Assembly: GCA_023229245.1 (NCBI GenBank)
Contig: JALNZU010000044.1
Span: forward strand, 1-23,131
Source of the DNA: Bacteroidales bacterium
Lineage (GTDB): Bacteria; Bacteroidota; Bacteroidia; Bacteroidales; F082
Direction: 5' to 3'
Length of the DNA: 23,131 nucleotides
Part shown: piece by piece, positions 15,410-21,945 of the stretch
How the letters are laid out: the number at the start of each line of letters is the position of its first letter
Position numbering within the stretch: position 1 is the first letter of the stretch
The notes under the pieces: generated by a model
Told to the model about the DNA's origin: nothing
Database searches by the model: none
The model's input: only the letters and a program-made list of their open reading frames with translations
Program-made: the position numbers and the translations under genes

Positions 15410-16642
15410 TTAATTTTGAGTTAAACGCTCTTTCAGCCTCTGGTGTATAGCTTCCAGAAACTCCTCAGTATATAAATAGTGTTCCGGTTTCAAACTGTTG
15501 CCGTGTATGAGCAAAGCCAGGTCTTTAGTCATTTTTCCTGCCTCAACTGTTTCAATGCAGACCTCTTCTAAAGTTGCTGCAAAATGAATCAGGTCATTAT
15601 TATTATCTAACTTTCCTCTATGGGCCAATCCACGTGTCCATGCAAAAATAGAAGCAATGGGGTTTGTTGAAGTAGGATTTCCTTTTTGGTGCTCGCGATA
15701 ATGCCGTGTAACTGTTCCATGGGCAGCTTCGGCTTCTACAGTATTTCCATCGGGTGTGACCAACACAGAAGTCATCAGTCCCAATGATCCAAATCCTTGT
15801 GCTAAGGTATCTGACTGCACATCGCCATCATAGTTCTTGCATGCCCATACAAATTTGCCGTTCCATTTCAAGGCAGCAGCTACCATATCGTCAATAAGCC
15901 TATGCTCATAAGTGATACCTTTAGCCTCAAAACGCTCTTTGTAGTCGCTCAGATAAATTTCTTCAAATATATCTTTAAATCTTCCGTCATATTGTTTTAA
16001 AATGGTGTTTTTTGTAGATAGATAAAGCGGCCATTCTTTTTGTAGAGCCATATTGAAACAGGCATGGGCAAAGCCTTTTATAGAAGGATCGGTATTGTAC
16101 ATAGCAAGAGCTACACCATCGTCGTGAAAATTATACACCTCAAAATGTGTGACATCACTACCATCCTCAGGGGTGAAGGTGATACTGAGCTTGCCCTTGC
16201 CTTTGGTGACAAAGTCTGTCGCACGATACTGATCGCCAAAAGCATGACGACCTATCACTATAGGGTGTTCCCAACCGCTTACTAATCGAGGGATGTTGCG
16301 GATAATGATAGGCTCGCGAAAAACTGTACCATCTAAAATGTTTCGTATAGTACCATTGGGTGATTGATACATTTTTTTTAAGCCAAATTCTTTCACACGT
16401 TTCTCATCAGGGGTAATAGTAGCGCATTTTATGCCTACATTATACTTCTGAATAGCGTGAGCTGCTTCAACGGTTACTTCATCATGAGTTGCGTCTCGAT
16501 TTTCGATGCCGAGATCGTAATATTTTATCTCGACATCCAAATAAGGTAGAATAAGCTTCTCCTTAATGAATTTCCAGATGACACGAGTCATCTCATCCCC
16601 GTCAAGCTCGACTATAGGATTGATCACCTTGATTTTTGTCAT
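15410..16642 (-). CDS. icd: NADP-dependent isocitrate dehydrogenase, eukaryote-like dimeric type
   Basis: This enzyme oxidatively decarboxylates isocitrate to 2-oxoglutarate and makes NADPH. The frame extends to an ATG at 16726, but the 28 extra residues are low-complexity and not family-like. The ATG at 16642 gives MTKIKVINPIVELDGDEMTR, the canonical start, and 410 residues, the usual length of the dimeric subfamily. Substrate-binding SPNGTIRN (94-101), Arg109 and Arg132 are present. The metal site lies in CKNYDGDVQSD, and the NADP-binding EAAHGTVTRHYR block follows. It is transcribed ahead of gltA as an operon, so citrate and 2-oxoglutarate formation are coregulated. Aconitase is not in the window. 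The direct upstream region has no clear TAnnTTTG element. Confidence 0.96.
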   Translation of the reverse strand: MTKIKVINPIVELDGDEMTRVIWKFIKEKLILPYLDVEIKYYDLGIENRDATHDEVTVEAAHAIQKYNVGIKCATITPDEKRVKEFGLKKMYQSPNGTIRNILDGTVFREPIIIRNIPRLVSGWEHPIVIGRHAFGDQYRATDFVTKGKGKLSITFTPEDGSDVTHFEVYNFHDDGVALAMYNTDPSIKGFAHACFNMALQKEWPLYLSTKNTILKQYDGRFKDIFEEIYLSDYKERFEAKGITYEHRLIDDMVAAALKWNGKFVWACKNYDGDVQSDTLAQGFGSLGLMTSVLVTPDGNTVEAEAAHGTVTRHYREHQKGNPTSTNPIASIFAWTRGLAHRGKLDNNNDLIHFAATLEEVCIETVEAGKMTKDLALLIHGNSLKPEHYLYTEEFLEAIHQRLKERLTQN

Positions 16643-16850
16643 GTTTTTTAGTTTGAATGTTAAAATATAGATACGTATATGTGTGAATAAATTTGAACGA
16701 TAAAAATACAAATTTGTTTGAAACATCCTTTCTAAAAACGGACTTATGGGATTTATTTTTAATTTCGTTGGGTTTGACGAATGTTTTTCTTGTCATATGT
16801 AACTTTTTATCGACTCTTTACGTCTGATAAACATTAATTAATAAAGTATT

Positions 16851-17288
16851 ATGGAAAATCAATCTGGTTTTTACCGTTCAGCTACAAACAAAGTTATAGC
16901 TGGTGTGTGTGGCGGCTTGGGAATGCGATTTCATATTGATCCTGTTTTAATTCGTCTGTTGTTCGTGTTTATGGTATTGGCTGGTGGTAGCGGGGTGTTG
17001 GTGTATATCATTTTATGGATAGTCATGCCTAAACGATATGATGACCCGGTGGTGAACGCCAATCAGTCGCAGGACAGCTCGGATACAGAGTTTATCAGGC
17101 AGGATTTAAAGGAGGCTACACCCACATATCGCAATGGACAAATATTTTTGGGTATCGCCCTGATTTTAATTGGCGGACTGTTTTTGACAGCTATCTTTAT
17201 ACCCGGGTTTAATACCAATGACTGGTGGCCGCTCATACTGATCGTAGGCGGTATCTTTGTGTTACTAACACCATCTTCACATAAATAA
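16851..17288 (+). CDS. PspC-domain membrane protein
   Basis: A 145-residue inner-membrane protein. Residues 6-62 are a PspC domain (FYRSATNKVIAGVCGGLGMRF, then a membrane segment 34-58 ending LWIVMPKR). A polar linker of about 35 residues follows. Two further hydrophobic segments lie at about 97-117 (GQIFLGIALILIGGLF) and 125-141 (WWPLILIVGGIFVLL), of the kind found in LiaF/DUF5668-type proteins. PspC-type proteins sense or respond to envelope stress, but no partner such as PspA is present here. The gene starts an operon with the LiaF-like gene 10 bases downstream. It is divergent from icd. A weak promoter candidate TAACTTTT lies at 16800-16807. Confidence 0.88.
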   Translation: MENQSGFYRSATNKVIAGVCGGLGMRFHIDPVLIRLLFVFMVLAGGSGVLVYIILWIVMPKRYDDPVVNANQSQDSSDTEFIRQDLKEATPTYRNGQIFLGIALILIGGLFLTAIFIPGFNTNDWWPLILIVGGIFVLLTPSSHK

Positions 17289-17298
17289 ATTAACCGAT

Positions 17299-18213
17299 AT
17301 GAAACAGAGAAATATTTTTTGGGGAAGTTTGTTAGTGCTGTTTGGCAGCTTGCTCCTGATCCATAAACTGAATGTGATTCACCTGAACTGGTGGGCAATT
17401 CGAAATCTATGGCCATTCCTACTCATGTTTTGGGGTCTGACCCTTTTGCCTGTTAAACCTGCGATTAAAATTGGAGCAACCTTCATATTGATCGTACTAA
17501 GCATATTTACATACAGCCATTTTGATGCGGACAACTACAAATCCCGACATTGGTTTGGCATCGAAAAACGAAGTCAAAGCTATGATGACTCATTAGTACG
17601 TTATTTCTCCGAGGCTTTTCATCCGGATATTGAGCGCGGTACATTAAAATTAGCAGCTGGTGCAGGATCGTTTAATTTAGTCGGTATATCAAGCGATTTG
17701 GTTCATGCTGAAGAGCAAAGCGGATCAGCAAAGTTTGAATACAAGGTAGAAGATTCAGGTACCGAAGTACGGATTCTAATACAGCAACCCACTCCTATAC
17801 GCAAGATCAGATCAGAAAAAATTAATCGCTTGAGTCTGATGCTACACCCCGATCCGGTATGGAGTTTTGATCTGGCAGTGGGGGCAGCTGAATTGGATTT
17901 TGATATGCGGGAGTTCAAAATTGAGAATCTGAATATTGATTGTGGTGCTGCTTCTATCTACCTTAGATTAGGAGAGCTTTATGACGAAACTCATATCGTT
18001 ATTAATTCAGGAGCTTCTTCTATTGAATTGAATATCCCTATAGGAGCAGGCTGTCGGATAGAAGGGGCCTCCGTGTTATCAAATAGAAACCTTCCGGGCT
18101 TTACAAAAATGGGAAGTAATGCCTATGAAACAGATCAGTTCGACTCACAGCAGCAAAAAATCTATGTCCGCATGGATTCGGCAGTATCTAATTTTACAGT
18201 GATACGGGAATAA
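17299..18213 (+). CDS. LiaF-like membrane protein
   Basis: A 304-residue protein. Three closely spaced hydrophobic segments lie near the N-terminus (about 5-22, 37-50, 56-72), with the GSLLVLFGSLLLIHKL and LWPFLLMFWGL patterns typical of the LiaF/DUF5668 transmembrane module. The soluble remainder (about 115-304) is rich in short beta strands with repeated Gly-Ala-Ala/Ser-x-Ile/Leu turns (VGAAELDFD, CGAASIYL, SGASSIELNI), suggesting a beta-helical domain like that of LiaF-type cell-envelope stress proteins. It is translationally close to the PspC gene (10 bases). The pair probably monitors or buffers envelope stress. The signal and partners are not evident from the sequence. Confidence 0.75.
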   Translation: MKQRNIFWGSLLVLFGSLLLIHKLNVIHLNWWAIRNLWPFLLMFWGLTLLPVKPAIKIGATFILIVLSIFTYSHFDADNYKSRHWFGIEKRSQSYDDSLVRYFSEAFHPDIERGTLKLAAGAGSFNLVGISSDLVHAEEQSGSAKFEYKVEDSGTEVRILIQQPTPIRKIRSEKINRLSLMLHPDPVWSFDLAVGAAELDFDMREFKIENLNIDCGAASIYLRLGELYDETHIVINSGASSIELNIPIGAGCRIEGASVLSNRNLPGFTKMGSNAYETDQFDSQQQKIYVRMDSAVSNFTVIRE

Positions 18214-18239
18214 TCTTTATAGCTGTTTGTGAATCTTTC

Positions 18240-18314
18240 TAAGCAGTTGTGTAGTACATTTGCTGACAAGCTGACAACTAAGGTTGGGTGGCATGTTTTT
18301 TGCGCAACTGCTTA
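18240..18314. promoter_or_regulatory. Inverted repeat, tandem repeat and -7 element upstream of the J-domain gene
   Basis: TAAGCAGTTG (18240-18249) is the exact reverse complement of CAACTGCTTA (18305-18314), a 10-bp inverted repeat whose right arm ends 7 bases before the start codon. Between the arms lie a perfect -7 element, TACATTTG (18255-18262), and a perfect 8-bp tandem repeat GCTGACAA (18262-18269 and 18270-18277) at the expected start site. TTTG occurs at 18226-18229, but 25 bases from the -7 element. A transcript from this promoter would contain only the right arm. Confidence 0.55.
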
Positions 18315-18321
18315 AATTGCT

Positions 18322-19227
18322 ATGGAATACAAAGATTATTATGCCATATTGGGTGTCGAAAAAGATGCTACAGCCGACGAGATAAAAAAGCAATATAGAA
18401 AGTTAGCCATACAGTACCATCCCGACAAAAATCAGGGGAATGCGGCTGCTGAGGAAAAGTTTAAAACGGTTGCAGAAGCGTATGAAGTATTGGGCGATCC
18501 GGAGAAACGTAAAAAATATGATGATCTGGGAGCCAATTGGAAGCAGTACGAACAGAGTGGATTTAGCGGATACGATTTTGGGAACTATGGTGGGACGCAC
18601 TTCAGGCAAGCTGACTTCGGTGAGTTTTTTGGAGGTCAATCGGGATTCTCCGACTTTTTTGATGCTTTTTTTGGTCGTGGCTTTACACATAGCCGCAAAT
18701 CAACTACTTATAAAGGTAGTGATCTGAAAACTGAAGTATGGATCAGCCTTGAAGAAGCGTATAATGGAACTGTCAGACAATTAAACATAGATGGCTCCCG
18801 TATCAGAGTGCCTGTTAAAAAAGGTGTAAAAGACGGCCAAATCCTACGACTGAAAGGAAAAGGCAGTAGAGGCAGTCAGCCCGGTCTGGAAGGTGACTTG
18901 CTGATGACGATCAAAATACACAAACATCCAACCTTTACCCGTAAACAAAACGACCTGTGGATGGAAGTACAAATAGATTTTTATACTGCTGTCCTTGGAG
19001 GTAAGATCACATTAAACGGCTTGGACGGAAAACTTATAGTTCCATTGAAAGCCAATACACAAAACGGTAGCTTGCTTAGGCTGAAAGGCAAGGGAATGCC
19101 AATTTATGGACGCGAATTGTCGGGAAACCTGATCATTAAAATACAAATCACTATACCCGAAAAAATGACAAGCAAAGAAATTGAACTAATCCAACAAGCT
19201 CATTCACTGAAACAGCGCAAAAAATAA
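18322..19227 (+). CDS. cbpA: CbpA-type J-domain co-chaperone (DnaJ without zinc fingers)
   Basis: A 301-residue type B Hsp40. Residues 4-69 are the J domain, with the HPD motif at 33-35 that stimulates DnaK ATPase. Residues about 77-117 are Gly/Phe-rich (FSGYDFGNYGG, FGEFFGGQSGFSDFF). Residues about 125-290 are the DnaJ C-terminal substrate-binding domains, with LRLKGKGSRG and a second LRLKGKGMP block. The four CxxCxGxG zinc motifs of DnaJ are absent, so the protein is CbpA-like, not the primary DnaJ. It delivers non-native or curved-DNA-associated proteins to DnaK in the cytoplasm. No cbpM follows it. The upstream region has unusual repeats (18240-18314). The downstream 489 bases to pyrB contain no other gene apart from the pyrB leader ORF. 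Confidence 0.93.
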   Translation: MEYKDYYAILGVEKDATADEIKKQYRKLAIQYHPDKNQGNAAAEEKFKTVAEAYEVLGDPEKRKKYDDLGANWKQYEQSGFSGYDFGNYGGTHFRQADFGEFFGGQSGFSDFFDAFFGRGFTHSRKSTTYKGSDLKTEVWISLEEAYNGTVRQLNIDGSRIRVPVKKGVKDGQILRLKGKGSRGSQPGLEGDLLMTIKIHKHPTFTRKQNDLWMEVQIDFYTAVLGGKITLNGLDGKLIVPLKANTQNGSLLRLKGKGMPIYGRELSGNLIIKIQITIPEKMTSKEIELIQQAHSLKQRKK

Positions 19228-19322
19228 TAAGCTCTTTAAACAAGAAGAATATTGGTGATCTGTCAAAATGAAGTGCATGGGCATGATTATATGCGTACTA
19301 ATTTGAAATGACCCTGATAGGA

Positions 19323-19387
19323 GGCACCAGGTTGGCAAGGACTTTCAGCATACTGAAACACATTTTTTTTTAAAAAATAGAGGTGCC
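19323..19387 (+). terminator. Hairpin with nine T downstream of the J-domain gene, enclosed by a second inverted repeat
   Basis: TTTCAG (19343-19348) and CTGAAA (19353-19358) form a 6-bp stem with a CATA loop. CACA and nine T (19363-19371) follow, which suits an intrinsic terminator, though the T-run starts late. An outer inverted repeat, GGCACC (19323-19328) and GGTGCC (19382-19387), encloses it. It lies about 115 bases beyond the J-domain stop codon, which is far for a simple terminator. Confidence 0.4.
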
Positions 19388-19500
19388 ATAATCCCTTTTA
19401 AATTAATGGGTTGGAGCAGGTCTGCATAGCTCCATGATTTTGAACGCACCAGAAAACCTACTTGTTTATACTGTGCAAAACTAAACGGGCTGTTTTATTT
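19388..19500. other. Non-coding stretch between the J-domain gene and the pyrB promoter
   Basis: No reading frame of note was seen. The only structure seen is TGGAGC (19412-19417) pairing with GCTCCA (19429-19434), a 6-bp hairpin with an 11-base loop. Together with the hairpins at 19323-19387 this could be a small RNA or a long 3' region, but no match to a known RNA family was recognised. Confidence 0.3.
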
Positions 19501-19505
19501 TTTTC

Positions 19506-19536
19506 TTGACTATAATGCCAAACTGTATTATTTTTG
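19506..19536 (+). promoter_or_regulatory. Promoter of the pyrBI operon
   Basis: TTG (19506-19508), 20 bases, then TATTTTTG (19529-19536), a perfect -7 element with near-ideal spacing. The predicted start site, near 19542, lies about 14 bases before the leader ORF and about 175 before pyrB. Confidence 0.65.
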
Positions 19537-19555
19537 TGATCCGAAAAGGGAAAAA

Positions 19556-19636
19556 ATGAATCGACAATTTTTTGATACTCTTCGGGATATAACTATCTTT
19601 TTCAATGAAAGTTGTGAAATTATTCTGTATTATTGA
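19556..19636 (+). CDS. Putative pyrBI leader peptide (pyrL-like, 26 residues)
   Basis: A short ORF in the pyrB leader, preceded by a purine-rich GGGAAAAA that could serve as a weak ribosome site. It encodes 26 residues, beginning MNRQFFDTLRD and ending EIILYY before TGA. The message has U-runs where RNA polymerase could pause when UTP is low: six U at 19568-19573, five at 19598-19602, and a U-rich final stretch. The TGA (19634-19636) shares its last two bases with the first two stem bases of the terminator at 19635. A ribosome reaching the stop would therefore cover the stem and prevent termination. The geometry is that of the enterobacterial pyrL leader, with no visible sequence similarity. 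Translation has not been shown. The ORF could occur by chance, but its position makes that less likely. Confidence 0.6.
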   Translation: MNRQFFDTLRDITIFFNESCEIILYY

Positions 19637-19659
19637 CGGCAATAGCCGTCTTTTTTTTT
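19635..19659 (+). terminator. Attenuator-type terminator ahead of pyrB
   Basis: GACGGC (19635-19640) and GCCGTC (19645-19650) form a perfect 6-bp stem with an AATA loop, followed immediately by nine T. It stands between the operon promoter and pyrB, 57 bases before the pyrB ATG, and the leader ORF ends in its first two bases. There is no gene of the preceding operon within 400 bases to terminate, so control of pyrBI is the simplest role. Confidence 0.85.
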
Positions 19660-19716
19660 GATGATGGGTATCATAGATGTCAATTCCGAGTATATCAGTA
19701 ATTAACGGATTAAAGC

Positions 19717-20628
19717 ATGAAAAATAGAAGTTTAATTTCCATCAGCGATTATTCAAAACAGGAGCAGATTGATTTACTTGACAGGGCAGCTAATTTTGAG
19801 CAGCATCCCAGGCGTGATATCCTAAAAAATAAAGTGATTGCTTCTTTGTTTTTCGAGCCATCTACCCGAACGCGGCTTAGTTTTGAGAGTGCAGTACAAC
19901 AGCTTGGGGGAAGTGTTGTAGGGTTTACAAGCTCTGATAGCAGCAGTGTGCAAAAAGGAGAATCGTTGAAAGACACTATACTCACCGTCAGTAACTACTG
20001 CGATTTGATAGTGATACGGCATCCGGTTGACGGTTCAGCCCGATATGCCAGTGAGGTCTCCCCAGTACCTATAATTAATGCCGGTGATGGCGCCAATCAG
20101 CATCCCACTCAATGCCTGTTGGATATGTATTCGATCAGAAAAACACAAAATAAGCTCGAAAATCTTGATATCACATTTGTAGGCGACCTGAAATATGGAC
20201 GGACGGTACACAGCCTGATCATCGCTCTCTGCCAGTTTAACACACGATTTCATTTAGTATCGCCTGTTGAACTCAAGTTGCCAAGTGCTGTGAAAAGATT
20301 TATTAAAGAAGCAAAACTGCATTACGAGCAATACATAGACTTGACAGAAGTAGTAGCAAAATCTGATATTATCTATATGACACGAATCCAACGTGAACGG
20401 TTCCCCGATCCCATAGAATACGAAAAAGTGAAAAATGCATATAACCTTAGAAACAATATGTTAGAAAACTCTCGACCAAATTTGAAAATATTACATCCGC
20501 TGCCCAGAGTAAACGAGATAAGCGTAGATGTTGACAGCAGCTCAAAGGCATATTATTTTGAACAAGCACGAAATGGTGTGTTTGTACGTCAGGCACTTAT
20601 TGCATCTATTTTAGGACTTATTTCCTGA
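19717..20628 (+). CDS. pyrB: Aspartate carbamoyltransferase, catalytic chain
   Basis: This chain joins carbamoyl phosphate and aspartate to give carbamoyl-aspartate, the committed step of pyrimidine synthesis. The protein has 303 residues, normal for the catalytic chain. Carbamoyl-phosphate binding FEPSTRTRLSFESA (STRTR at 49-53), the mobile loop Ser-Ser-Ser-Val-Gln-Lys80 and the HPTQ motif (129-132) are present. MTRIQRERF and HPLPRVNEI in the C-terminal half mark the aspartate domain. The regulatory chain pyrI follows after 16 bases, so an allosteric dodecamer of the Escherichia coli type is expected. The operon appears to be attenuated by the leader at 19542-19659. Confidence 0.97.
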   Translation: MKNRSLISISDYSKQEQIDLLDRAANFEQHPRRDILKNKVIASLFFEPSTRTRLSFESAVQQLGGSVVGFTSSDSSSVQKGESLKDTILTVSNYCDLIVIRHPVDGSARYASEVSPVPIINAGDGANQHPTQCLLDMYSIRKTQNKLENLDITFVGDLKYGRTVHSLIIALCQFNTRFHLVSPVELKLPSAVKRFIKEAKLHYEQYIDLTEVVAKSDIIYMTRIQRERFPDPIEYEKVKNAYNLRNNMLENSRPNLKILHPLPRVNEISVDVDSSSKAYYFEQARNGVFVRQALIASILGLIS

Positions 20629-20644
20629 ATTAAACTTACTGACT

Positions 20645-21112
20645 ATGAATAGAAAAAGAAAAGAACTGATAGTTTCGGCTTTGAATAATGGAACAGTGAT
20701 TGACCATATACCACCCGAAAGAGTGTTTCAAGTCATCCGAATATTAGGCCTTGACCAAACAGGTAAACAGGTCTATTTTGGAACCAATCTGGAAAGTAAA
20801 AAATATGGCCGTAAAGGCATCATAAAAATTAGCGACACCTATTTCGAAAATGAAGAAATTAATAAAATTGCGTTAGTAGCACCATCAGCTACATTGATTG
20901 AAATACATGACTTTGAAGTAGTTCGCAAAACACATGTTGTCATACCTGAAACTATTGAGAAAATTGTAAAATGTTTTAACCCGAATTGCATCACTAACAA
21001 AGAGCTTATTTCTACTCGATTTCATGTGATTTATGATGAAAACGGCCTGCTGAAATTAGTTTGTCATTATTGCGAGAAAAATACATCAAAAGCAAATTTC
21101 GTGTTTGTATAA
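20645..21112 (+). CDS. pyrI: Aspartate carbamoyltransferase, regulatory chain
   Basis: This chain binds nucleotide effectors (CTP, ATP, UTP) and links catalytic trimers of PyrB. The protein has 155 residues, the usual size. Residues 1-100 form the allosteric domain, beginning KELIVSALNNGTVIDHI with the conserved VIDHIP. The C-terminal zinc domain has Cys110, Cys115, Cys140 and Cys143 in the C-x4-C, C-x2-C pattern. It is cotranscribed with pyrB (16-base gap). It probably ends at the hairpin at 21144-21168. Confidence 0.96.
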   Translation: MNRKRKELIVSALNNGTVIDHIPPERVFQVIRILGLDQTGKQVYFGTNLESKKYGRKGIIKISDTYFENEEINKIALVAPSATLIEIHDFEVVRKTHVVIPETIEKIVKCFNPNCITNKELISTRFHVIYDENGLLKLVCHYCEKNTSKANFVFV

Positions 21113-21143
21113 CACACAGCTATTGTTGATATAGGGCGTAATG

Positions 21144-21177
21144 AAGCTTTACACTCATGCGAAAGCTTGTATTTTTG
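21144..21177 (+). promoter_or_regulatory. pyrBI terminator merged with the promoter of the AlbA_2 gene
   Basis: AAGCTTT (21144-21150) pairs with AAAGCTT (21162-21168), a 7-bp stem with an 11-base loop, followed by GTATTTTTG. The T-run is also a perfect -7 element, TATTTTTG (21170-21177), for the gene at 21223. CTTT at 21147-21150, in the left arm of the stem, lies 19 bases upstream, at the -33 position. One short segment may thus end pyrBI transcription and start the next gene. Confidence 0.5.
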
Positions 21178-21222
21178 CAAAAAGGAGCCTGAGGTGGCTG
21201 AACTTTGTTATTTGTAAAGAAC

Positions 21223-21897
21223 ATGTCTGAATACATCCATAAACTTATTGCCCAAGGTGAGCACCAGCAGCAGGATTTTAAATTTGAGATAACCGATAGT
21301 AAAAAAATTGCCCGCTCTCTGGTTGCTTTTGCCAATACCGATGGCGGACGCCTGTTGATTGGTGTAAAAGATAATGGTGCTATAGCTGGTGTACGCTCCG
21401 AAGAAGAGTATTATATGGTCGAAGCAGCAGCTCAGTTATATTGCCAGCCTGAAGTGTATTTTACAAGCAAAGAATGGACTGTTGACGGACGTATGGTGTT
21501 AGAGATCACAGTGCCAAAAAGCACCAGAATGAAACATAAAGCACCTGCTAAAGAAGGTGAATATAAATTTTTTATTCGAGTTAAAGATCAAAACTTATTG
21601 GCAAACAGTATCCTGGTTCAATTATGGAAACGACAAAAACATGCCATCCCTGTAAAAATTAGTTTCACTAATACCGAAATGATGCTGCTCCGCTATCTGT
21701 CAAGGAATCCATCTGTGAGTCTGAAGGAATATATGAAGATGGGCGGTATTACCAAACGAAGGGCAGAAAAAATTGTGACAGATTTTATTCTGACAGGTAT
21801 CATCCATATGGAGATCAATGAAAAATATACACGATTCAGTCTCATTGACCATGAACTGTTGGCCAAAATTGATCACCAGATCGAAAATAACAACTGA
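21223..21897 (+). CDS. AlbA_2 (Schlafen-like) domain protein with C-terminal winged helix
   Basis: A 224-residue cytoplasmic protein. Residues about 12-130 are an AlbA_2 domain, the fold once called ATPase-associated AAA_4: QQQDFKFEI, then the signature FANTDGGRLLIGVKDNGAIAGV, and later ITVPKSTRMKHKAP. Residues about 145-215 look like a winged helix-turn-helix (MLLRYLSRNPSVSLKEYMKM, then KRRAEKIVTDFILTGII). Such proteins bind nucleic acid and usually act as transcription regulators. The target is not known. The TTG at 21205 gives a longer reading, but the ATG at 21223 fits the promoter at 21170 and the family start MSEYIHKLI. The stop codon lies in a 13-bp tandem duplication. yaaA begins 48 bases downstream and may be cotranscribed. 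Confidence 0.85.
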   Translation: MSEYIHKLIAQGEHQQQDFKFEITDSKKIARSLVAFANTDGGRLLIGVKDNGAIAGVRSEEEYYMVEAAAQLYCQPEVYFTSKEWTVDGRMVLEITVPKSTRMKHKAPAKEGEYKFFIRVKDQNLLANSILVQLWKRQKHAIPVKISFTNTEMMLLRYLSRNPSVSLKEYMKMGGITKRRAEKIVTDFILTGIIHMEINEKYTRFSLIDHELLAKIDHQIENNN

Positions 21898-21919
21898 TAT
21901 ATAATACTGATATATAATA
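21894..21919. repeat. Tandem 13-bp duplication CTGATATATAATA x2
   Basis: CTGATATATAATA at 21894-21906 is followed directly by an identical copy at 21907-21919. The first copy contains the TGA stop of the AlbA_2 gene. The length and identity suggest a recent slippage duplication. Confidence 0.85.
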
Positions 21920-21945
21920 AGGTGTAACCTCCAAAATACAATACT

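Noticed and set aside
16643..16726. 28-residue N-terminal extension of isocitrate dehydrogenase
   Set aside because: The extension is Phe/Tyr/Ile-rich leader sequence from AT-rich DNA. The ATG at 16642 gives the family start and length.
21205..21222. TTG start for the AlbA_2 gene
   Set aside because: The six extra residues are not family-like, and an ATG at 21223 fits the promoter spacing.
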